64,000 nucleotides of DNA from the NCBI GenBank assembly GCA_946415315.1, contig CAMKRZ010000001.1:62001-126000 (forward strand), read 5' to 3'. The notes beneath the pieces are model-generated. The model was not told the DNA's origin. It made no database searches and saw only the letters and a list, made by a program, of their open reading frames with translations. Source of the DNA: an uncultured Lachnoclostridium sp. GTDB lineage: Bacteria > Bacillota > Clostridia > Lachnospirales > Lachnospiraceae. The translations under genes were made by a program, and so were the position numbers. This document shows, in pieces, positions 7,853 through 17,700 of the stretch (its first letter is position 1; each line of letters opens with the position of its first letter).

Positions 7853-9634
7853 TTATGCGATATCCTCCAGCTGCGACGTGTACAGGTGGTAGTAGTCACC
7901 CTTCTTCGCCATCAGCTCCTCGTGAGTGCCGGCCTCCGTGATGCCGCCGTCATCAACGTACATGATGAGGTCGCAGTTGCGGATGGTCGAGAGACGATGC
8001 GCGATCAGGAAGGAGGTGCGGCCCTTCAGCATGGAGTTCAGACCCTGCTGGAGTGCGCGCTCCGTCTGCACGTCGATGCTCGAGGTTGCCTCGTCGAGGA
8101 TGAGGATCGCCGGGTCGGAGAGCACGGTTCTCGCGAAGGAGATCAGCTGTTTCTGGCCCTGACTAAGGAGCGAACCGCGCTCCTTCACCTCGGTGTCGTA
8201 GCCGTCCGACATGCCGTTGATGAACGAATCCGCGCAGACCAGTTTCGCGGCCTTGCGGATCTCCTCATCGGTGGCGTCAAGCTTGCCGTAGAGGATGTTG
8301 TCCTTGATCGTGCCGGAGAAGATAAAGCTGTCCTGCATCATGATGCCCATCTGGCTTCTCAGCGAGGAGAGTGTCACGTCGGAGACGTCCTGGCCGTCGA
8401 TCAGCACCTGGCCGGAGTCCACGTTGTAGAAGCGCGAGATCAGGTTGACGATCGTACTCTTGCCGGCGCCGGTCGGTCCGACAAGAGCGACGCTCATTCC
8501 CGGTTTCACATCGAAGGAGACTTTGTGCAAAATTTCCTTGCCGGGCTCGTAGGAGAAGCATACATCGCGGAAGCTGACCGCTCCCCGGATCGGCTTCATC
8601 TCCACGGCGTCGGGCTTGTTGTCTACCGTCACAGGCTCACCGAGCGTCTCGAAGATACGCTCAAGATACGCCATGTTGTTCAGGAAGTTGTTGAATATGT
8701 TGCCCATGTTCATGATCGGCTGCCAGAACCGCGAAGAGTAGCTGGAGATCGCGACGATGGTACCGATCGACTTGCTGCCCTGACCGAACAGGATCATACC
8801 GAAGATGAAGATCGCTGCGCGGATGCAAACGGAGATCGCGTCGATGCCGGGCCATACGAGGTTGTTGCACCGAACGGCGTGCATCCACGTCTTGCGGCAG
8901 TCGTCGGAGAGATCCGCGAAGATTTTCGCATTTTCATCTTCACGGGCGAAGATCTGCGTGATGCGGGCGCCGACGATATTTTCCTGAAGATACGCGTTCA
9001 GGTTCGAGTTCTTGTTCGAGACACGCTGCCATGCGCGCCGCTGGCGGTTCTTGATCCAGAAGAGGAAGACGGCCAGCACGGGCACACCGCACATGACGAC
9101 GAGTGACATCTGCACATCGACGATCATCATGAAGATCACGATCAGGATCAGGTTGATCATCTCGAGGATGATGTTGATGAGACCGTTCGAGAGCATGTCG
9201 GAAACGGAGTTCACGTAGTTGACAACGCGGATCAGGATCTTGCCGTGAGGCCGGTCGTCGTAGTACTGGAACGGCAGTTTCTGCAAATGCGCGAACAGAT
9301 CCTTGCGGATGTCATAAATGATATTCTGCGAAACCCGGATCATCAGATGCGAGCGGAGCAGCGCGAGGATGATGCTGATGACTGCTACGCTGATCAACAT
9401 ACCGCCCAGCAGGAACAGGAAGTTCATCTTGCCGTTCGGGATCGCGTCATCGATCGCCTTCTGTGTGATGATTGGCCCTAACAGTGCGACCGCGGCGCTG
9501 ACCGCGCTGATGCACAGCGCCATGATCATTTTCGGAAGATATTTCTTGATGTATGCCGATGCGAGCAGGAGATGCCTTATATTAAAGGGTTCGTCGAGGC
9601 GTTCGTCCTGTTTGTAGGTATTCCTTTCAGCCAT
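7853..9634 (-). CDS. ABC exporter half-transporter, subunit with catalytic Walker B
   Basis: A 593-residue fused permease-ATPase: six transmembrane helices (~25-320) and a nucleotide-binding domain (~350-590). Walker A is GPTGAGKST, Walker B ends ILILDEAT with the catalytic glutamate, and the switch histidine is present in LIAHRLS. The signature is altered to LSQGQ. The partner encoded upstream has the opposite pattern, so the pair forms one consensus and one degenerate ATP site, as in TM287/288 or BmrCD-type heterodimers. The start is the ATG at 9634 with GGGGGTG 7 nt before it; a TTG two codons earlier is possible. It starts 14 nt after the partner's stop. Likely exports a drug, lipid or peptide. 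Confidence 0.9.
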   Translation of the reverse strand: MAERNTYKQDERLDEPFNIRHLLLASAYIKKYLPKMIMALCISAVSAAVALLGPIITQKAIDDAIPNGKMNFLFLLGGMLISVAVISIILALLRSHLMIRVSQNIIYDIRKDLFAHLQKLPFQYYDDRPHGKILIRVVNYVNSVSDMLSNGLINIILEMINLILIVIFMMIVDVQMSLVVMCGVPVLAVFLFWIKNRQRRAWQRVSNKNSNLNAYLQENIVGARITQIFAREDENAKIFADLSDDCRKTWMHAVRCNNLVWPGIDAISVCIRAAIFIFGMILFGQGSKSIGTIVAISSYSSRFWQPIMNMGNIFNNFLNNMAYLERIFETLGEPVTVDNKPDAVEMKPIRGAVSFRDVCFSYEPGKEILHKVSFDVKPGMSVALVGPTGAGKSTIVNLISRFYNVDSGQVLIDGQDVSDVTLSSLRSQMGIMMQDSFIFSGTIKDNILYGKLDATDEEIRKAAKLVCADSFINGMSDGYDTEVKERGSLLSQGQKQLISFARTVLSDPAILILDEATSSIDVQTERALQQGLNSMLKGRTSFLIAHRLSTIRNCDLIMYVDDGGITEAGTHEELMAKKGDYYHLYTSQLEDIA

Positions 9635-9648
9635 TCTCAATCACCCCC

Positions 9649-11442
9649 TTACGCACTGATCACGGACTCGCCGAGCTGAAGTTTCACGAGTTCTGCATAG
9701 TAACCGTTTGCGGCGACGAGCTCCCTGTGGTTGCCGGATTCGATGATCCGGCCGTCCTTCAGGACGAGGATCTTGTCGCAGAATTTGGTCGTGGAAATAC
9801 GCTGCGCGATAATGATCTTTGTGCACGGAAAATCCAGGTTGCGCAGGCTGTGCTGGATCTGCTTCTCCGTCTCCATATCGACGGCGGAAGTGGTGTCGTC
9901 GAGGATGAGGATGGAAGGACGTATGGCAAGCGCTCTCGCGAGCGAGATACGCTGCTTCTGACCGCCCGAGAGGCCGACGCCGCGCTCACCGACGATGGTG
10001 TCGTAGCCTTCCGGCATATGGTTGATGAAGTCGGATGCCGCGGAGTAGCGGGCGTATTTTTCGACTTCCTCAGCTGTCAGAGTCATGGCGCCGTAGGCGA
10101 TGTTGCCTTCGATCGTGTCGGAGTAGAGCAATACGTCCTGCGTCGCAAGACCGATGTTCTTGCGGAGATCGGTCAGTTTATAATTTTCCACGGGAACGCC
10201 GTCCACGCGAACCGAGCCGGAGTTGGGCTCATAGAAGCGCGGGATCATCTGGATCAGCGAGGTCTTGCCGCAGCCGGTCTCACCGATGATCGCGACGGTC
10301 TCGCCGGGTTCTGCCGTGAAGGTGATATCCTTGAGAACAGGCAGCTTGCCGTCTTCATACTGGAAACTGACGTGTTCAAACTCAACCTTGCCCTCGAAGC
10401 GCTCCGGGTGAGGAATGGCATCGGGATGATCCACAATCTCAGCCTCGGAGTAGTAGATTTCCATGATCTTGTCGGAGGCGGCGCTGAAGCGCTGGAACTC
10501 GTTCATGATATTGCCCATCATGCGCATCGGGTTCGCAATCGCCCAGATTAGCAGGGAGAACGAAACATAGTCGCCCATGTCGATCCGCCCTTTGATGATG
10601 AACATACCGCCGACCAGGAGCAGAAGCACCGGCAGCGCATTGGCGATAAACTCGATGGCCGGGAAGAACCGGAGCCAGACTTTCTGCGTCTCGACGTTCG
10701 TGTCGCGGTAGTCGCGGTTTGTCTTGTCGAAGTGCTCCTTCTCATACTCCTCGCGGGCAAAAGCCTTGACCACGCGGTTGCCGGAGATATTTTCCTGAGC
10801 ATCGGTATTCATGCCCGCAAGCTTCTCACGGAGCGCTTTATGCATCGGCGCAACCTTCTTACGGAACCGGAACACGATGATGAAAATAAACGGCGAGAGG
10901 GAGAGCACGCACAGCGCGAGCAACCAGTCGATCGTGAAGAAGTAAATGGCCGCCGAGAGATATAGTGTGAGAGACTCCACGATACAGCGGATGACCCATG
11001 CAATGTTGTGGCGCACGGCATCCAGGTCGCCGGTCACGCGCGTCATCAGGTCGCCGGTGCGGTAGGTGCTGTAGAATTTCATGTCCTGACGCTGGATCTT
11101 GTTATACAGAAAATTACGGATCCGGTACAAAGTTCCCTGGGACACGCGCTCATACGCCATACAGTCGAGATACACGATGATGACGCGCAGAAGTGTCAGG
11201 CCGACCATGAGGAAGACCAGATTGTAGAAGGTGCTCTTGTTGTCAGTAAGGCTTGAACTTTCTTCTTCCGCCGCCTGGAAAAGTCTGACGAGTTCACCCG
11301 AAAAATGAGGGACGACAAGCTGCAGCACATTGTACACGGCTGTGCCGATCAGTGCCACGATGAACAGCTTGTGCATGCCTTCCATGTTTTCCCAAAGCCA
11401 GCCGAGGCGTGATTTCGGGTATTGTTTGTTCTTGTTGTCCAT
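9649..11442 (-). CDS. ABC exporter half-transporter, subunit with degenerate ATP site
   Basis: A 597-residue fused permease-ATPase and first gene of the exporter operon. Six membrane helices precede the ATPase domain. Walker A is GETGCGKTS and the signature is the intact LSGGQ. Walker B is ILILDDTT, with Asp in place of the catalytic Glu, and the switch histidine is Gln in IIAQRIS. These two changes mark the non-hydrolysing site of a heterodimeric exporter and complement the changes in the downstream subunit. Start ATG at 11442, with GGAGG about 5 nt upstream on the minus strand. It is read divergently from the giant surface protein gene. Confidence 0.9.
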   Translation of the reverse strand: MDNKNKQYPKSRLGWLWENMEGMHKLFIVALIGTAVYNVLQLVVPHFSGELVRLFQAAEEESSSLTDNKSTFYNLVFLMVGLTLLRVIIVYLDCMAYERVSQGTLYRIRNFLYNKIQRQDMKFYSTYRTGDLMTRVTGDLDAVRHNIAWVIRCIVESLTLYLSAAIYFFTIDWLLALCVLSLSPFIFIIVFRFRKKVAPMHKALREKLAGMNTDAQENISGNRVVKAFAREEYEKEHFDKTNRDYRDTNVETQKVWLRFFPAIEFIANALPVLLLLVGGMFIIKGRIDMGDYVSFSLLIWAIANPMRMMGNIMNEFQRFSAASDKIMEIYYSEAEIVDHPDAIPHPERFEGKVEFEHVSFQYEDGKLPVLKDITFTAEPGETVAIIGETGCGKTSLIQMIPRFYEPNSGSVRVDGVPVENYKLTDLRKNIGLATQDVLLYSDTIEGNIAYGAMTLTAEEVEKYARYSAASDFINHMPEGYDTIVGERGVGLSGGQKQRISLARALAIRPSILILDDTTSAVDMETEKQIQHSLRNLDFPCTKIIIAQRISTTKFCDKILVLKDGRIIESGNHRELVAANGYYAELVKLQLGESVISA

Positions 11443-11778
11443 AGATGCCTCCGAATCGTGATGACGGAAGTCGTATACATCAACGACATCATTTTCCTTG
11501 TTCGCTTACAGAGTACCAAATCATTAAATAGTTAACAATGGCCATTGTTTTCAAAAAATGTCTGAAATTGTAATTCTTACAAACAAAATATGAACAAAAT
11601 CTGAGAATAAATTGAGCATAAATAATTGATTTTATAAATATTTAATGATATGATTATTCAGAATGTTTTGTGAACTTTTTGTGATTTTTTGAATTGAACT
11701 TTTTCTTAACATTTCCGGTCATCGCACAGTTACAGTTTCGAAGCAAAATGTGCGAAATCAATGAGAAGGAGAGTGTGG
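11443..11778. other. AT-rich divergent intergenic region
   Basis: About 335 nt between the ABC exporter (minus) and the giant surface protein (plus). It is markedly AT-rich. It contains one good plus-strand promoter (11626-11654); no clear minus-strand promoter was found. No cyclic di-GMP riboswitch pattern was recognised in the ~120-nt leader. Confidence 0.6.
11626..11654 (+). promoter_or_regulatory. Sigma-A promoter of the giant surface protein gene
   Basis: TTGATT (11626-11631), 17-nt spacer, TATGAT (11649-11654), with TGa directly before the -10 (extended -10). The expected leader is about 120 nt. Confidence 0.75.
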
Positions 11779-14700
11779 ATGATGAAGAAGACGTTTGCGA
11801 GAAGGTTGATCCTGAGTGTTGCGGCACTGACTGCAGTACTGGTTTTGGCAGTCTGGCTTTTCAACTCGAAAGCAGAAGCGCAGAACGGATCAGTGGAGGG
11901 CTCGGGATCGGAAGGCGATCCCTATCGGATTGAGGACGCTGATGATCTGCGGGCGTTTGCTTTTTCAGTCAACGGCGGAGAAACGTACGAGGGTAAGACT
12001 GTTGTGCTCAGAAACAATATCGATCTTTCCGAAGTATGCGGAGAGGACCTCGGAAACTGGGTGCCGATCGGAAATGCGGACAATGCGTTTGCGGGTACGT
12101 TCAAGGGGCAGGGTAATACGATCAGCGGCCTTTATATTGACAGTAAGAGCGATGTGCAGGGTTTGTTCGGTGTTAATGCAGGTCGGATTGAGAACCTTAC
12201 CGTGTACGGTTCCGTGAAAGGCAAAGATTATGTGGGAGGAATCACCGGGAAGAATCTCGGAGAAATAGAGAACTGTGAATCCGGAGTTACCGTAGTCGCA
12301 GGAATCCAAATCGGTGGTATTGCAGGGCGAAATGATGGAATGATTAATAACTGTCTCAATTGCGGTGATATTAGTAGTGACGATGCGGATGACCAGAAAC
12401 CCAACGCCTGGGTCGGCGGTATAGCCGGCTTTTCGTCCAAGGAAATCAGTAACTGTACGAATGATGCAGACGTCATCAGCAAAGGAGAACGTGCGGATGG
12501 ATATGTTGGTGGTATTGTTGGTGAGGCTGACACTACTGAAGCAAGGATAATTAATTGTCAGAATAATGAAAATCATATTGTCAGTGCAGCAACTGGTTAT
12601 GTCGGAGGAATCGTTGGGAGAACCGAAGCCGAAGTTGTCAATTGTACAAACAAAGCCAAGGTGAGCGGGTTGCTTCCGGCCAGTGGAGTTTCAGTCGGAG
12701 GAATTGCATGTATAATATCGAATACATCGATTAACAATTGCGTTAACTTTGGAGATATTTACTCCAACCTTGGTGATGTGGGAGGTATTGCAGAACATAT
12801 TGAAGTGTTCGGTACAATTACAAATTGCACCAATGTCGGTAACGTTTCTAATTTGGATGCAAATGGCAATGGCGGTGCAAACAACTTGCAAGCCGGTGGA
12901 ATTGTCGCTGATGTTTATGCTAGTTTGGAAATAAAAAACTGTGTAAACAGTGGGAAAATATCCGGTGGGTGCAATGCGGGAGGTATCGCCGGATACATGA
13001 AGAATGAGAAAAGCGAGAATGAGAAATGCGAAATTGTTGATTCAACGAACCAAGGGAGTGTAAGCGGAACGGCGTTCGTCGGTGGCATTGGGGCCTATGT
13101 GAATTGTGAAGTGAAAAACTGTGTAAACAACGGTGAGATATCCGGTACGGACACAGTGGGAGGTATTGTCGGTTTTATTGATTATAGCTCCATTATCGAT
13201 TCAACGAACAAGGGAAGTGTTAGCGGAACGCAAGAAGTCGGCGGAATTGCGGGGCAAATGTTTAATTGTAGAGAATGTGTCAACTGTTTTAACAGCGGAG
13301 CAGTCTTCGGAGAACAATATGTCGGAGGTGTTGTCGGATATGCCGAAACAAGCATTGAAGCGGGAACCGGTAAAGTTGTCAGTTGTACTAACACGAACAA
13401 CGTCACAGGAAAGCAGTACGTAGGAGGCATCGTCGGAGTAGGTAATACGAATATCATTGACTGCATTAATCGGGGTACTGTAAATGCAACCAGTGGAGTT
13501 GGAGGAATTCTCGGTTCATCTGATGATAAGGGGTTGATGCGTTTTGAAGGTAATTCGGAAAATGAGAATATTATAAGAGAAAAACACCAGTATATAGAAA
13601 ACTGTGTCAACAATGGTGTGATCAAAGGAAATCAATATGTTGCCGGTATTATTGGGCAAAACGAGGATTGTAGCATTTTCCGATGCGCGAATTATGCAGA
13701 TATTTACGGTTACGAGTGTGTCGGTGGTATCCTTGGTGGCGATACGAAATTTTACGAGAACTTAATCCATTTTGTGAAGCAATGTCTGAACAATGGGAAT
13801 ATCATTGCCGGATCGACTGAGGAAGGGATAAACAGTTATGGGAAGATCGGTGGAATTGTCGGGTGTGCAGATGATGCAAGAATTCTAAATTGCGAGAATT
13901 CAGGTAGCGTCACATCAGTGGGAGAGTGTGTCGGTGGAATCGCAGGAATAGCGAGTTTGTGTGAAGTTCAGGAGTGCGGTAATACAGGAACGATCAGTTC
14001 TACTGAAGCATTTGTCGGTGGAATTGTAGGTTACTTTGATAAAAAACATATATCGGATTGCTACAACCGAGGTATCGTTTACGGACTGAACAGTGTCGGA
14101 GGCATTCTAGGCTATTTTATTGGAACATCGATAGATCGAGTGTATTGTAAAGCACCTAGAAAGGGAATTGTATCCGGAAAGTATGGAGTTGACTGCATCG
14201 CCGACGCAGATGAGGATAATAAGGATACTCATGTAGGTGCGCTGATAGCTGAAAAGTGGTATAAGGGTGATTACCCCTCTTCGATAAATGATTGCTATTG
14301 GTGGTCACGTTGTTCCCATCGTGCCATGGGGGATTTTCGAGGGTCTATACGTTATGGTCAAAATTACTTGTATGGGAAGGGCTACGATTATTATTACTAT
14401 GAAAGCCGGTTCGAAAAGCCATCGAACTTCGCAAACTGGGACTTCGATAACGTCTGGTTCATTTCCAACGGAGTTCCGGAATTGCGTACGCAGTTCAATA
14501 TCAATCCTTCCGGTGGCGTAGGTGGTGTCGGCGGAAGAGGCGGCAAAGGTGGTACGGGTTATACCTATACAAAAACGACAACGCTTTATATATCCTCGAT
14601 GGAAGAGTTCAAGAACTTCCGCGATGACGTCAACAGTGGTAATAGTTATGTGGATAAGTCTGTCTATCTGACTACCGATCTGGATCTGAAGGATGAGGCA

Positions 14701-17700
14701 TGGGTGCCGATCGGAACGGTTGATAATCCGTTTAAGGGCTATTTTTCCGGTGAGAATCATATCATAAGCGGATTGAAGGTTTCCGGCGAAGTTTATGACG
14801 CCGGATTGTTCGGATACTGTTTCGAAGCGGATATATGGTCACTTGTCGTCTTTGGAGATGTTTCCGTGGAGATAAACGGGACCGGATACGAAACTGTCGG
14901 GACCGGAGGAATCGTTGGAAGTGCCTATACCACAAGTGTTTACAACTGCATGTTTTTCGGAAATGTCAGTTGCAAAGGCACACTGACTGATTTCAATGCG
15001 GGCGGCATAGTAGGAATCGGTTCGGGAGACATAGTAGAATGCGGGCATGTCGGGGCAGTCTCTGTTGCACAGGGATATGCAGGCGGTGTGGCAGGTAATC
15101 TCAGTGGCCGCTATAGTGATGTTGAAAACTGTTTCCATTACGGCGGTAAAATCTCCTCCGGCGAAAGTGACAAAGCCGGCGGTATTGTAGCCAAAACAGC
15201 ATATGAATCGGGAATGAAGCATAACTATGCTTTGTCCGGTGATGCGGAACACATAACAGGTACATCCGATCCGAATGGCAATGCAATGCTTACCGAAGAG
15301 CAATTCCGCGATAAGAGTAACTTCGCTGAGTGGATTATCGGAGACAAGAGAGACAACACATGGGGAATGAGCTGGGATTATCCTGTGTTGATAGCAATGA
15401 GCGACTATATCTTTGTCTCGTCGAACGGCGGAGACGATGAGCCACGGGTTGTCTGGATGATCAAAGACCACCTGGAGGTATTGGAAACTACTCTCACCCG
15501 CGAGGGATATCTCTTCAACGGTTGGAATGATAAGGCGGACGGAACAGGAACCGCGTATTATAACGGGGATCCGGTTTCCAAGGAGATCACGCTTTATGCC
15601 CAGTGGGTCAAGGGCGTTGCTTATCATGACTATATCCTGTATGCACCGGCGAGTGAAGTAACCGGGTATAGCAATCAGACATATGACTTGTTGATGGATA
15701 ATGACGTGAAGACAAAGTGGGGCACGCCGCTTGAGTCCGGGGAGGCGAACTGGTCGTTGGAATTTGCCACGAAGGATTACGTGAGACCGGGCGGATATGG
15801 CTTTGTCACTGCTGAGAATGCAGCGAAATACACAGGTCGCAACCCGAAGGGATGGATCCTAGAGGGTAAGAAAAATGCGGACGGTGAGTGGGTTGAACTG
15901 GACAAGGTGACGGATGACGACCTTCTGCCGGGCCGCAACCATGTCGCGGTTAATATCCCTTTGGAGATTTATGACGAGTATTGTTATTTCAGGATTACCT
16001 TCTTAGGAGTAAAGGACGGAACCGTGTTCCAGATGTCGGAGTTCTACCTGTTTACTGCAGACCCGACAACGGACGTTCGCAAACCGAGGATCCTGTTCGA
16101 ATCGAACGGAGTCGATGTTGAAGAACTTAAGGCTGTGCCGGGGGATACGGAGAGCAATTTCGAGATTCCGGGCGATCTGTATCGACCGGGCGGGTACAAA
16201 TTCCTCAGCTGGAACACGAAACCCGACGGGACCGGCAAGACATATAATGAAGGAGACTACTATGTAATTAAGGGTGATGCAACGCTTTATGCCCAGTGGG
16301 AAGCCCTGACGTATCGTCTGATACTTGAGTTGGACGTATCCGGAGATGGTTCAGTATACAAAGAATTTGATTACACAGCGGACACCGATATCGTTTTCGA
16401 TGCGCCGACGAGAAGAGGTTACACTTTCGACGGCTGGCGTGTTGTTTCGCGTTCCGTTGATGGAGATAACTGGGATTACAGCGAAATGTTCGCCGGGAAC
16501 GATACGGTCACCGGAAAATACGGAAATGTCACTCTGGCAGGCTGCTGGACAGAACTTACAGAGTATTACGTATGGTGGTATAACGGGGAAGAACTCCTCG
16601 CGGAAGAGAAGTATTACGAGGGCGAGACGCCTTCGTATAAGGGCGATAAGCCTGTGAAGAAATCCGATGACGAATTTGACTATACGTTCAAAGACTGGGA
16701 CAAGACACTGTCGCCGATTACAGAATCGACAGAGTTTTATGCTGAGTATGACAGTACCCGAAGAAGTTATGAGATTACCTGGAAGGATGAGAACGGAAAG
16801 GTGATCGATACCACGACGGTGGAGTACGGAACCAAGCCGACGCATTCGGATCTGAAGAAGGATGCGACCGACGAATTTGCCTATGATTTTGCAGGATGGG
16901 AGCCCGCAGTCAGTGCAGTTACCGGAAAAGCAACGTATCAGGCAAAATTTGACGCGACCAGAAGAAGTTACGAGATCACCTGGAAGGATGAAAAGGGGAA
17001 TGTGATCGACACCACGACGGTGGAGTACGGAACCGTTCCTACACACGCGCCCGGTAAGGACAAGGCGGATGACCAATACTCGTACGTGTTCTCCGGCTGG
17101 ACACCGAGCATCGCGAAGGTTACCGGGCCAGCAACATACTCGATGGTATATGCGGAAGCAACCAACAGTTACGAGATCACCTGGAAAGATGATCTGGGGA
17201 ACGTGATCGACATCACGACGGTGGAGTACGGTACTGTGCCGACGCATCCTGAGTTGCTGAAGGATCAGACCGACGAATTTACCTATGATTTTGCCGGATG
17301 GGAGCCCGCAGTCAGTGCGGTTACCGGAGCTGCAACGTATCAGGCGAAATTTGACGCGACCAGGAGAAGTTACGAGATCACCTGGAAGGATGATCTTGGG
17401 AACATAATTGACACCACCACGGTGGAGTACGGAACCGTGCCGACGCACGCGGATGTGAAGAAAGATCAGACCGATGAATTTTCCTATGATTTTGCAGGAT
17501 GGGAGCCCGCAGTCAGCGCGGTTACCGGAGCTGCAACGTACCGGGCAAAATTCGAAGAAACCAGAAGAAGTTATCAGATTACCTGGAAGGATGAGAACGG
17601 AAAAGTGATTGATACTACGCTTGTAGAATACGGAACCGTTCCTACGCATGAGCCCGGCAAGGACAAGTCGGATGATCAGTACACGTACGTGTTCTCAGGC

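Noticed and set aside
7850..9106. 418-codon plus-strand frame over the ABC exporter
   Set aside because: Antisense shadow of a certain ABC gene; His/Arg/Asp-rich composition without domain features.
11655..11778. Cyclic di-GMP riboswitch in the leader of the giant surface protein
   Set aside because: Looked for because of the nearby cyclic di-GMP genes; the conserved GEMM core was not found.
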